Below are positions 12,743 to 23,809 of a DNA stretch of 64,000 nt, one piece after another; the stretch's first letter is position 1, and each line of letters opens with the position of its first letter. The notes under the pieces were generated by a model. That model was not told where the DNA came from. It made no database searches and worked only from the letters and a program-made list of their open reading frames with translations. Location: the NCBI RefSeq assembly GCF_026212465.1, contig NC_080059.1, forward strand, positions 18,503,549-18,567,548, written 5' to 3'. Source of the stretch: Amaranthus tricolor. Its lineage: Eukaryota; Streptophyta; Magnoliopsida; Caryophyllales; Amaranthaceae. The translations under genes and the position numbers were made by a program.

Positions 12743-13130
12743 AAGTGGTATCAGAGCAACCCTGCAATCGTGGCTGATAGTGTTCAGTGCACCTAGCGGG
12801 GGAAAAGATCCTGAAGCTACGGTCCAACGAGGATGTTGTATTCTTAAGTTGGGGTGAGTGTAATACCCTAAATTTAGCTTGAAAAAGGATTGATAAACTA
12901 CTCATATCAACAAGATGCATCTTCTTTTCTAGGGAGCCCATTTGCTAAAAACTCCACAGTTAAGCGTGCTTGGTGGAGAGCAATCTTATGATGGGTGACC
13001 TCCTGGGAAGTTGTCTCGGGTGCGCACGAGTGAGGCCAAAGTGCGCTGGAAAGACTTGTGTTGGTTTGTGGGGCTAGTCTACAGTCTCTAAGAGTAGTTA
13101 CTAGCAGTCCGGAGGGGCCGGGGTGTTACA
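12743..13130 (+). mobile_element. Cassandra TRIM internal region plus Cassandra LTR inside the Tekay element
   Basis: 12743-12858 matches, almost base for base, the internal segment of the complete Cassandra at 53861-54519 (CTAGCGGGGGAAAAGATCCT and TTCTTAAGT before the LTR). 12859-13130 is a 272-bp Cassandra LTR starting TGTAATACCC and ending GGTGTTACA. That LTR contains the 5S rRNA-like core (CCACAGTTAAGCGTGCTTGG near 12954 and GATGGGTGACCTCCTGGGAA near 12989), covering the box A and box C of the Pol III promoter. No Cassandra 5' LTR is present; the Tekay LTR occupies its place. Confidence 0.85.
12746..12757 (+). promoter_or_regulatory. Primer-binding site 1 (initiator tRNA-Met)
   Basis: TGGTATCAGAGC, complementary to the 3' end of plant initiator tRNA-Met, 3 bp after the 5' LTR. 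The bases that follow are the Cassandra internal region, not gypsy sequence. Confidence 0.85.
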
Positions 13131-13132
13131 AA

Positions 13133-13145
13133 TGGTATTAGAGCC
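13133..13145 (+). promoter_or_regulatory. Primer-binding site 2 (initiator tRNA-Met, one mismatch)
   Basis: TGGTATTAGAGCC directly after the Cassandra LTR; one base differs from the usual tRNA-Met complement. It is followed by the gypsy leader (13146-13405), which repeats GGTCGTTTnGGnnnAA-like and TTTGGTCAAATCTTAA segments. Probably the original gypsy PBS. Confidence 0.7.
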
Positions 13146-13405
13146 AGCTTTGTTTTGGTCAAATCTTAAGGTCGTTTAGGAGCTAAAGGTCGTTTTGGTC
13201 AAATCTTAAATTAAAAATCGGCTAAATGATACAAGTAAAATTATTTTAAATAATTTAAGTTAAAAAAAATTAATTAATCAAAATAAAATAAAATAAATTA
13301 TGAGAGTGGGGACGAATGGGTTTATTGTTTTGAAGTACTTTTAAGTACTTAGTAGTAGTGGGTTATCTTTTTAATTATATTTTCGTTGTCTTTCGTTTTT
13401 ATTAG

Positions 13406-13957
13406 ATGCCTTGATTCCGTTGCACTGCTAGGAAAAGTGTTAGAAATTTTCGTGATGCGCCGTACCACCTTTCTATGAAAGCAGGAGAACCCATTTCCTC
13501 ATATATCCATCGTCTCCGTGTAAGCATGGAGAACTGCCACCTAAATAAGTATCATGGCAACTCTGATTATAACACACCACCTAAGCAAGCAGATGTCCTT
13601 ATTCGAACCTTGAGTGATGTAGGCCCTTATGCCGAACTTAAGAAAAAATACAACGACATAATTAAAAACGGGAGACCCAATTGGGAAAGGTATGCGGATG
13701 AAAATGAGAAATGGTTCCTTACTCTAGAATATTTAGAAAAGAGGATGATCGATGCTAAGGCGAAATGGATTTATAATTTATCTGGGAGATCCTATGACTA
13801 CGAGGATGAGAGTGACGGGGAAGATGATAACACCGATACCATACCTATACTTATTCAATCTGAAGATGAAGAAAACTATGAACCTAAGGAAGACTATGTA
13901 GAAGATCATGAGGAGGAACCCGAGGAGGATTTTGAGGAAGAGCCAGTTCGAAAGTGA
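13406..13957 (+). CDS. Extra ORF upstream of gag in the Tekay element, function unknown
   Basis: I do not recognise this protein. Continuous reading is from ATG 13475 to TGA 13957 (160 residues). The same frame extends upstream to an ATG at 13406 that sits two codons before a TGA (13412-13414), so the original start may have been 13406. The N-terminal half is mixed alpha-helical in character (MKAGEPISSYIHRLRVSMEN) and a little like the helical core of gag proteins. The middle has a WERYADENEKWFLTLEYLEKR segment; the C-terminal 50 residues are strongly acidic with few bulky residues. It lies between the gypsy leader and gag and keeps an open frame while gag-pol has many stops. It could be a degenerate duplicated gag or a lineage-specific accessory protein. 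Confidence 0.6.
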
Positions 13958-14295
13958 CTTTGATGATTACTAGTTAACTAGAAAAATAGAATAGGATGGA
14001 ATTTGTTAGCTTTAGATTATTTCGCTAGTTGCCTTTTTTTTTGAACGATGTTGATTTTATTCATTGTCATTGGATTATTATTTAAAATTTTATATTAATG
14101 AATATTTTCATGAGTCTTTTTATGTTGTGTGTGCAAATTGTTTCCTTGTCCTTTCTTTCAATGTGGAATATTGAGAATAAGTGTATATGAACATGATGGA
14201 AACGTGAGTAGTAAATGCTTAGTTTCTTATATAGGAAGCCTATTCAATACCCGAACGTTTACACTCGATCTCGCAGGCGCCAACAAGCAAATAAC
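13958..14295 (+). other. Noncoding interval between extra ORF and gag
   Basis: AT-rich, no supported ORF. It may be leader or intron-like sequence ahead of the gag start at 14296. Confidence 0.4.
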
Positions 14296-15465
14296 ATGGC
14301 CGAAACACCTGAACAATTAGTAGCTAGAGTGAGGGTACTTGAGCAGTTGTCTCAAAACATAGGACTATTAGTGCAAAACCAAGCTAACAATATGAACAAT
14401 GGACATGATGACCCCCAAGCTGTCATGGCTAAGAAGATTGCCACTTTAAAACCCCCTACCTTTGTTGGAAAAGAGGACCCTATGCTATTAGAGAATTGAT
14501 TACATGACATGGAGAAAATCATTACTGCAAATGGAACACCTGAGACCATAAAGGTTAATCAAGCTATATTTTACCTACGTGAGGATGCTGACATATGGTG
14601 GGAAACTGAGGGACAAACCATTAGTAACCAACCAAACTTTGACTGGGATTCTTTTAAGGTTGCTATTAGAGGTCGATTCTTCCCTGAACATATTAGGAGA
14701 CAAAAATGCAATGAATTCAATAGGTTGAACCAAGGGAAGTTTATGAGTGTCAAGGAATATGCCCAAAAGTTTAATGAGTATGCTAAGTTTTGCCCTAACA
14801 TGGTCCCTGATGAAGTTTCTAAGGCACAAAAATTTGAGGATGGTTTAGCTTTCAGGATACAAACTAGCTTAGGAGGAAGTACCTCATCTACCCTTGCAGA
14901 GGCTTATTCTAAGGCTTGTAACATGGAGAGGATCTTACAAAGAGAAGAAGATGTGTTGGGAAGGAACAAGAGGAAAGACCAAAGCAATGCTGATAGTCAA
15001 AGTAATGATAAAAGACCTCGTTTTGGTAACAATGGGGGTAATGGTAGGAACAATCACCACGGAGGAGGACATAACGATAGGAATTACCGAAACCCTAGGC
15101 AGAATGAAAACCAGCAAAGGAATGGCAACCAGAGGGCTTGGGTTTGCAAGAAATGTGAGAAGAGTCATTCGGGCTATACGTGTCAAGGCGAACCAATTAA
15201 ATGTTATGCTTGTGGCGAAGCTGGGCATAAGGCTAATTATTGTCCCAAGAGGCAAGAAGGAAACCAACCAGGGTAGAATGGACACAACAAGGGCTATAAC
15301 AACAATGGAGGAGGATCTAGCAACCATAACTTCAACAACAACCGCTCGAACAATACTCAAGCAGGAAATGGTTCAGCAAATGACAAGTACAACGCCAACA
15401 ACAATCAGAACAACAATGGAGACAATGGACATGGAGGACGCACTTTCAATGGGAGACTCCACGTT
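14296..15465 (+). pseudogene. Tekay gag, broken
   Basis: Starts at ATG 14296. The retrotransposon gag core is clear (ADIWWETEGQ near 14587, FKVAIRGRFFPEHIRRQKCN near 14653, MSVKEYAQKFNEYAKFCP near 14743), followed by an Asn/Gly-rich linker and one CCHC zinc knuckle CYACGEAGHKANYC (about 15202-15243). In-frame TGA at 14497-14499 and TAG at 15274-15276 break it; the frame continues after both into an Asn-rich stretch and the protease. No frameshift is seen within gag. Confidence 0.88.
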
Positions 15466-18400
15466 ATGAGCAAGAGTGAAGTTGAGTCCGACGGCAACAT
15501 TGTCACGGGTACTTTCCTTGTAAACTCTAAACCTGCTTTTGTACTCTTTGATTCTGGAGCTTCACATTCCTTTTTATCTAAATCTTTTATCGAAAAACAT
15601 TCCCTTAAACCTTCTTCCTCATGTCAAGCTAAGGTAACCACACCCTCAGGTGAAACCTTTCTCAGTAAGAACCTTTACTTAGGTATGCCTATTGTCATCT
15701 CTGAAACCGAACTACTCGTGGACCTTATCGAGTTTAATTTAAAAGACTTCGATTTGGTTTTGGGAATGGATTGGTTAAGGAAGTATCAGGCAAAAATCAA
15801 TTGTGCTAAATAGAGAATTACCTTTAGGGGCCCTAAGGGAAATAAACTAACCTACCAAGAAACTACTTCCGAGCCACCAAAGACCAAGCTTATCTCCGCC
15901 TTAAATCTCCAGACCCATCTTAGGAAAGGCTACCCCGTATATTTGTGCCATGTAAAGGACACGAGCATGAAAGAGGACGAGTTAGGAGAGATACCTGTAG
16001 TTAAGGAGTTTGTTGATGTATTCTCAGATGAGATTCCAGAGATGCCACCTGTGAGAGAGTTAGACTTCAAGATTGACTTAGTTCCGGGAACATGACCCAT
16101 TTCAAAGGCACCTTATAGGATGGCACCTGCCGAGTTGCAAGAGTTGAAGGTACAACTTGAGGACTTGTTGGATAAAGGATATATAAGACCAAGTGTATCA
16201 GGTTATCATCAATTACGAATTGCAGAAGAGGATATAGCCAAAACAGCTTTTCGAACGAGGTATGGCCACTATGAGTTCACAGTCATGCCCTTTGGACTCA
16301 CTAATGCGCATGCTGTCTTTATGGATCTTATGAATAGGACTTTTCAGCCTTATTTGGATAAGTTTGTAGTTGTTTTTATTGATGATATTTTAGTATACTC
16401 TATGAATCGAGAAGAGCATGAAGCTCATTTGAGTAAAGTTTTAGAGATTTTAAGAGAGAATAAGTTGTATGCCAAGTTTTCAAAATGTGAATTCTAGTTA
16501 GAAAAGGTAGCATTTTTGGGGCATGTAATTACAAAAGATGGAGTGATGGTGGATCCCTCAAAGGTTCAAGCAGTAATGAACTGGCCTACACCCACTAATG
16601 TGACAGAAGTGAGAAGTTTCTTAGGCCTAGCCGGATACTATAGGAGATTTGTGAAAAATTTCTCGAGAATCGCTCAACCTATTACTAATTTGATGAAGAA
16701 GACCACTAAGTTTCAATGGGATGAGAAGTGTGAAGCGGCATTCCAAGAGTTGAAATCAAGGCTTACCTCTGCACCTGTGCTGACCTTACCGAATGAAAGT
16801 GGAGAATATAAGGTTTATACAGACGCATCTAAGAACGGACTAGGTTGTGTGTTGATGCAAGATGGGAAAGTAGTAGCATATGCTTCACGACAACTTATGC
16901 CGCATGAGAAGAATTACCCCACACATGACTTAGAATTGGGAGCTGTAGTCTTTGCATTGAAAATTTGGAGACATTATTTATTTGGAGTAAAGTGCAAGAT
17001 TTATACTGATCACAAGAGTTTGAGATTCTAGTACACTCAAAAGGAGTTGAATATGAGACAAAGACGATGGTTAGAACTCATTAAGGATTATGATCTGGAT
17101 TTGAAGTATTGTGAAGGAAAGGCAAACAAAGTAGCTGATGCTCTGAGTAGAAAGTCAAGTCATACAATGAATGCATTAATTTTAGCAGATGAGTTGTGTG
17201 AAGAGATTCGTAAGATGAACTTAGAAGTGGTAGAATATGGATATGTGGGTACTCAATTGAATGGAATGACGGTTGAATCCGATATTTTTGAGGAAATTAG
17301 AGTGAAGCAAGTTACGGATAACTGGTTAACTAAATTGAAGAAGTTGAAGGAGGATGGTCAAGCACCTGAGTTCGAAAGCGATGAAAATGGCGTAATGAAG
17401 TATAAAGGAAGATGGTGCATACCGCATGACGAGGAACTTAAGACTAAGATTATGACTGAAGCCCTTAATTCGCCATACTCAATACATCCTGGTGGTGATA
17501 AGATGTACAAGGATCTTAAGAAGAACTTTTGGTGGCCCAACATGAAGCGTGAAGTTGCAGGCTTTGTGGCGAAGTGTCTAACATGTCAGAAGGTGAAAAT
17601 TCAACATATGAAGCCGGGGGGAAAATTGCAACCATTAGAAGTACCTAGATGGAAATGGGAGTCGATTTCAATGGACTTTGTAGTAGGATTGCCAAAGTCA
17701 AAAACAGGGAAGAATTCCATATGGGTGATAGTGGATCGATTAACAAAAATAGCAAGGTTTATAGCTATGAAGAATACTTGGACAATGCAACAAATGGCAG
17801 ACGCGTATTTTCAAGAGGTAGTGAGATTGCATGGTGTGCCTAAGGACATTGTATCGAATAGAGATTCGAGATATCTGTCCAAATTTTGGAAGATGCTACA
17901 AGAAGCAGTAGGCACGATACTAAAGTTCAGTACTGCATTTCATCCAGCAACAGATGGTCAAACAGAGAGAACGATTCAGACTCTTGAGGATTTGTTAAGA
18001 GCATGTGTTATGGATTTTGGTGGATCTTGGGAGGATAATTTGATGTATGTAGAGTTTTCTTACAATAATAGTTTTCATTCTAGCATAAGAATGCCACCTT
18101 ACGCAGCCCTATATGGGAGAAAGTGTAGGAGTCCTATATGTTGGAATGATGTTAATGAGTCGTTGGGATTAGGACCAGACATGATTGAGGAGACCACAAA
18201 GAAAGTAAGAATGATCCAAGAACGCATGAGGGAAGCGCAAGATCGTCAGAAGTCGTATGCAGACAAAAAGAGGAGGGCATTAGAGTTTGAAGTAGGTGAA
18301 CAAGTTTTGCTCAAAAGTGTCACCAACCAAGGGTGTCATGAGATTTGGTAAGAAGGGTAAATTGAGTCCTCGTTTTATAGGTCCTTATGAAATATTGGAA

Positions 18401-18721
18401 CGAATTGGGGAAGTAGCCTATAGATTAGCCCTACCTATGAACCTAGCTAAAGTCCACAATGTTTTCCATGTATCCCAACTCCGAAAATATGTCCATGACC
18501 CTTCCCATATTATACAACTTGAAACCATTGAACTTGATGAAACCCTTACCTTTGAACAAAAACCAATAAAAATCCTTGATACCAAAACAAGATGTACCCG
18601 AAACAAGGAAATTAAGTTGGTCAAGATATTATGGACGAACCAGCAAACCGAAGAAGCTACATGGGAAACCGAAGTTGACATGAGAAAGCGATACCCCGAA
18701 CTCTTCGAACAGGTACGTTGA
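15466..18721 (+). pseudogene. Tekay pol: protease, RT, RNase H, integrase, chromodomain (broken)
   Basis: Retropepsin with FDSGASHSFLS near 15547. The reverse transcriptase has [11 protein letters not shown] near 16369-16401, but RPSVS is followed directly by GYHQLRI near 16190-16217, so about 50 residues including the first catalytic aspartate are missing. RNase H follows from about 16800 ([13 protein letters not shown]). Integrase has an HHCC zinc region (17480-17590) and a DDE core in which the usual SDRD motif reads SNRD (about 17855). The C-terminus carries a chromodomain (about 18560-18710, with EEATWETEVDMRKRYPELF). Breaks: stops at 15811, 16093, 16495 and 17029, and a 1-nt frameshift near 18310-18318. 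Confidence 0.9.
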
Positions 18722-18848
18722 GTTTCGAGGATGAAACTTTTTAAATAGGGGGGGTGATGCGAGTCTATCAAACCGTTCAATATTTTTTTAAAACTTCAGT
18801 AGTTAACTTTAAGTTCGAGGACGAACTTTTGTTTGAAGGGGGAGTGTA
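18722..18848 (+). promoter_or_regulatory. Duplicated polypurine tract region of the Tekay element
   Basis: Two related segments, about 18722-18755 and 18811-18846, each have a TTCGAGGAnGAA motif followed by a G-run (ATAGGGGGGG at about 18745-18754, GAAGGGGGAG at 18835-18844). The second abuts the 3' LTR and is the PPT by position. Confidence 0.65.
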
Positions 18849-21008
18849 TGTAACAACCGTTTTTTTAAATAATAATAATAATAATAAATAAATAAATTTC
18901 AGAAAAAATAAAAAAAATAAAAAAGAAAACATAACTCCCCATTAACAATAACTTCCCACTCCTCCCTCTAAACCTCATAACTAACCTCACTTACCTCTTA
19001 TAAATCAAACCAATTACCCTTAATTTCATTCACATTATTACTCACACTTCCTTCTTCTCTTACAAATTACTTCCTACATCACCCATTTGCTTAAAATTCA
19101 GTCAAGAAAACACAAGATTTTGATATTTAAGGTATGAAATTTCATCTCTTTATAATATTGTTCTACCAATTTCAATCCAAATTACACATTTTGCATTTGA
19201 AAAAAAATTATTAATTCTGACCTTAGCTTTTCCGGCGATACGACGGTCACCGAGATACCACCGGCGTGCGACGGCGGTCACCGGAGCCACCGCCGGCCGA
19301 CACCTTCTCCTTCTTCCTTCTCCCTTTCTCCTTCTCTCTCCTCCTTCCCTTTCTTCTTTCTTTTCGTGGGTTCCTGGAAACTCACCCACTTCTTTTTTTT
19401 ATATAATAATTATGATTATTATTATTATTATTATTAATTTTTTTAACCCTTACAATTTTAAATCTTATAATAAAATGAGTTAACTATGTTATTTAAAACC
19501 TTGCTCTTTTATACTACTCTTACAATTTTAAATTACATGTTTAAATTTATTCTTTTTTTAAAATAAAGTATATAAAATAAAAAGAAGTCTTTTAAATTAT
19601 TTTTGAATGGGTTGATCGGGGTATTAAATAAGATATATTATTTTCTCGTGTAGACAGCGGATTCGTAAACAGAGATTATTAGAAGCGTACGTTGTCTAGG
19701 ATCGCATGACAAGGTAATTCTCAATGTCCATCTAATTAGGACTATCCCGTTAGTATTATGTGCTAAGTGATAATTAATGTGTTTAATAGGATGCATGATT
19801 TTATATAACATTATTTTATATGATGTTATGTTTTATATAATCTCAAATTATATTTACTATTATTTTTGTCAAACTTGAATTTATAATTATTATTTTGATA
19901 AAATTTATATTATTATTTTGATATCGAAATTCGATACGATTTATTTGAAAGACAAATATTTATGATATTAATTCCTATTGCCACCAATTGATGTTAGAAT
20001 GGTGATTTGAAAATTAAGATTTTAGTTGAATATTCCTGAGATATATATTTATTGGGAAAATTTATGATCATAAAATAAAATATATAATGTATGTTTAATT
20101 ATATGTTTGTGTGCACGCGACTAATTATTAAAATATATTAAATCACGTAAAGTGTAACACGAGGGAAATGAAGCTTTTATATTTGTTGTGATCCAAGTAT
20201 AAGGGTGATGAACAGGTTGCCCTGTTTGGTTAGTATAGCTGCCGACAGGTATTATTATTTCTGATACTTGATACGATGTTTGGTCTTCCTTCTATTTGTT
20301 GTGATCCAAGTAGAGGGGGTGTGCACACTAGGGTTCCCTGAGACTTTACTGGCCTTGAATTATTTGGGGTGACGACCTCTTGTTGAAGTAGGTATAGGGG
20401 TAAAGCCTCGGCCTACTGGCGTTCTCGTTCTCTCAAATTAAAAATTTATTATGTGTTTGTCATTATTAATTATCAATTTAATAAATTGGTTTATGTGATA
20501 TTATATATATTATTTTCTCAAACTGTTTTCTGTTAAACTCAGCTATATGTTATTTTCTAAAATTATTTCCAATTTGATTATATTGTATTTTCTTAAATCA
20601 TTTTCAAACTTAATCGTCTTAGGGGATGGAGTTGGAATTACTCAATTTTTCTGATTTTGGGAGTTTTTTACTTGTTTTTCTTGCATTCTTATGTCACAGG
20701 TTATTGATTGCATGGGAATCGCGGAGTGAGGATCACTTAGAAATATAGCTTTTACTAGAGTCATATTTCAGTTTAAATTTTACCTTAGGTTGTTTAAATT
20801 TTATATGGACACAAATTACGTTTCAGTCTTTTCTTATGTTGTAAGACCCTTTGTTGGATTTAAAATTATTAAGTTATTTCTTAGTCGTTAAGCCGTACAT
20901 TTATTTTATTAGAATTAGATGTGGCGGTAACACTCCCATGAGTAGGTTTTGCTCATGTTTTTCATTAAAGGTGTTTTCAAAAGTCCGACCTATTCTGAGA
21001 GTGTTACA
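18849..21008 (+). repeat. 3' LTR of the Tekay element
   Basis: Begins TGTAACAACCG after a polypurine tract and ends GTGTTACA, 2160 bp; nearly identical to 10570-12742 apart from scattered substitutions and small indels (for example a shorter ATT run). Followed by the AGTAG duplication. Confidence 0.93.
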
Positions 21009-21013
21009 AGTAG

Positions 21014-23809
21014 CCGCCGCCGCCCTCCGTTCCCACGAAAAGGGTGTTTACCATCACCTCTTGTACAATTCTTTTCTTCTTCATCATCTCCCACTCCTCA
21101 AGAAGGTAATTTGAAGTACCAATTTCATTTGTTTACTTGTTGACTTGTTACCAATTTCATTTGTTTTCTGCCATCACCTTCGTATTTTCATTATTATGAT
21201 TTTGATTTTGGATACTTCATACTTAACTATTTTGGTTTCTCAATTAATTTTGGTTTCTGGGTTGTTCTGGATTGTCTGTTTCTGGGTTGTTTCTAGGTTC
21301 CCAAATCATCACCCTCCATTACTTATCACCCTTCATTGTCAAGATCTTCTTTTGCGAGCTTAACAAACTGTACACTGCTTCATTCTCTTGCTGTTACATT
21401 TGGATTCGGATCTAATATCGTGGTTTCATGTTCTCTAATCGATTTTTAAAAGTGGTATTGATTTTTAAATTTAAGTGTAATGTTGCAAGCTAAATCACAT
21501 GTAAAGGTTAATGTTTATGCTTGTCCTACCTCAAAGATTTCTTTTTGAGAGAGGGTAGAAATTTGCTAATAAATGAAGAGATGTAAATGAACCTGTAATC
21601 TACATTGTTTTGTAGGAGTTGAGCCAAATGATGATAGTAATAATCCTAGAACAGATGGAAGTTATGGAACAGATGTTGAGACTCATAACATTGGGCAAGA
21701 AGCTACTCCAACATTCGGAACTCGCAAGAGAAAATGGACATCAGATTGTTGGGACCATTACAATACTTTCGATGGTGATGAATTCGCTGATAAGAGGCCA
21801 CGAGCTTACTGTAAGTATTGTAATAAAAGACCGATCTTTGCCGACTCAATGTATGGTACTACTAATTTTAGACGTCACACTGAATCTTGTCAAGCTCGTG
21901 ATAATTGTGATATGCGTCAAATGCTCTTAGATAAAAAAGCTAAGACTGTTTTAAAATACAATCCTATTGAGTACAAACAAAAGGTTGCTTTGGCTATCAT
22001 TAGGCATGGATATAGTTACACTTTTGCTGAGCATGAAGGGAATATGGATATCCATACATATTTAAATGAAAATTGTAAACCAATATGTCGAAATACAGCT
22101 AGGAATTGGATCATTAAAATTCATCAAAAGGAGAGAATACAATTAAAAAAGGCATTACATGTTATCCCTGGAAAGATTTGCTTGACATCGGATATGTGGT
22201 CCTCAGTTTTTGGTCAAGGATACCTTTCTTTAACTGCTCATTACATAGATGAGAATTGGAAGTTGCACAACAAGATACTTAATTTTTGTCATGTTCCTCC
22301 TCCTCATAATGCTCAAGTGTTACATGATACTATTCTTGATAATCTGAAAAAATGGGGAATACATAAGAAAATATTTTTCATTACTTTAGATAATGCTAGA
22401 TGCAATGATAATATGCAAGACTTGTTGGCAGATAGTCTTTCTGTTTTTGGTAGCTTGCCATGTGATGGTGAATATTTTCATGTTCGTTGTGGTGCTCATG
22501 TGTTGAACTTGATTATTCAAGATGGATTGAAATGTGTTAGTGATTCTTTGAGTAAAATTAGGCAATTTGTTAGACATTGGACTTCTTCAGAAGCTAGGAA
22601 AATGAAATTTGCTGAATGTGTTTCTGGAGTTGGTGTGGATTGTTCTAGAGGTCTTTTGTTGGATTGTCCAACGAGGTGGAATTCTACATTCATGATGATT
22701 CAAAGGGCTTTGGTATACAAAGTTGTTTTCTCTAGGTTAGGCAGATCGGATACATCAACTTCTACTTTAATTGAGGAAGAATGGTCTAGACTTGCGAAAA
22801 TTTGTGATCTACTTAGGCCATTTGACCTTATTACCAAGCAATTTTCGGGAAGGAATTATCCAATAGCAAACTTGTATTTGATGAATGTCTGGTCAATTGA
22901 GTCTCTCATATTGAGTTATTGTAATATTGAGGATGAGTCGATAAGCAATATGGCGAAGGGCATGAAGGCTAAATTTGATAAGTATTGGGAAAACTATAGC
23001 ATGATTCTTTCCATGGCTGCCATTTTAGATCCTCGCTTAAAACTTCAATATGTGAAGTTTTGTTTTGTGCAATTAGATGGTAGAAGTGCTGAATATAAGA
23101 CTGAGAAAGTGAAAGAAAGTCTCTTCAAGCTATTTGAAGAGTATTCACAAGTTGATATTTCTCCCCTTGGTTGTACTAGAGTTGGAAGCGGGAATGCAAG
23201 TCTTGCTGTAAGTTTTATTCTTAACATTTTGATATTATGTTGTACTTAAATTTGTTATTCAATAATTATTAATAGAAGTTCTCTTGTTTTGTAGGCGTTT
23301 TCATCTTATGAGAATTCTTCTTCTCAAGGTAGAACACAACTAGATGACTACTTAGGTGAGCATAAATTGGATCCTTTGTCGGATTTGGATGTTCTTGGTT
23401 GGTGGAAGGATAATGCTAAAAGGTTTCCACAAGTTGCAAGTATGGCAAGAGATTTGTTAAGTATTCCAATTACTACTGTTGCTTCCGAGTCGAGTTTTAG
23501 CTTGGGAAGTAGGATACTAACAAAATGGAGAGCTTCCTTACTACTGGAGAGTGCCGAGACTTTGGTCACAAGCCGAAGTTGGCTATATGGATATGATGTT
23601 GAAAATGGTAAATTGTCTTTCTTTTTTTGCATTTTGAGAAATAAAGAGATTCACAGCTAATTAAATAGTTCGTTTTTTATTTGTGTGAAGATAACAATTC
23701 TTTTGAAGACGGTGTTGAAATTTCGATTTTGCGGGATCCAAACAAAGAACCTCAAGTTATCGGCGTAGAAGAAAGCGGAGTTGAAATTCTTGAAGATGAT
23801 GATTTTTAG
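21014..23809 (+). CDS. hAT (Ac/RICESLEEPER-like) transposase with BED zinc finger, exon 1 split
   Basis: Cut-and-paste transposase. Exons: 10544-10569 plus 21014-21105 (exon 1, separated by the Tekay element), 21616-23207, 23295-23607 and 23691-23809, giving 713 codons. All splice sites are GT-AG and all phases agree; no stop occurs in any exon. A BED finger has CKYCNKR and a downstream H-x4-C (near residue 104-130). The RNase H-like core shows LTSDMWS and ITLDNARCND with the first two catalytic aspartates. Exon 3 is the hAT dimerisation region (WWKDNAKRFPQVASMARDLL, then ASESSFS and RASL, about residues 585-670). The C-terminus is acidic and ends EDDDF. The frame runs open from ATG 10544 to the insertion site and resumes in frame after it, so only the insertion disables it. 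Confidence 0.88.

Larger units (their letters stand above)
10570..21008 (+). mobile_element. Tekay-type Ty3/gypsy chromovirus, full length, chimeric with Cassandra
   Basis: LTRs at 10570-12742 and 18849-21008 flank gag-protease-RT-RNase H-integrase-chromodomain; the order RT before integrase defines Ty3/gypsy and the C-terminal chromodomain defines a chromovirus. Perfect 5-bp target duplication AGTAG at 10565-10569 and 21009-21013. The element lies in exon 1 of the hAT transposase. Between the 5' LTR and the gypsy internal region lies Cassandra sequence (12743-13130), followed by an additional ORF before gag. The LTRs are very similar by eye, with scattered substitutions and short indels. Gag-pol has several in-frame stops, a frameshift and a reverse transcriptase deletion, so it is non-autonomous. 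Confidence 0.93.

Noticed and set aside
12932..13015. 5S rRNA gene
   Set aside because: Only the promoter-containing part resembles 5S rRNA and it lies inside an LTR with TG-CA-type ends; the same structure occurs twice at 53861-54519. It is Cassandra, not a 5S gene.
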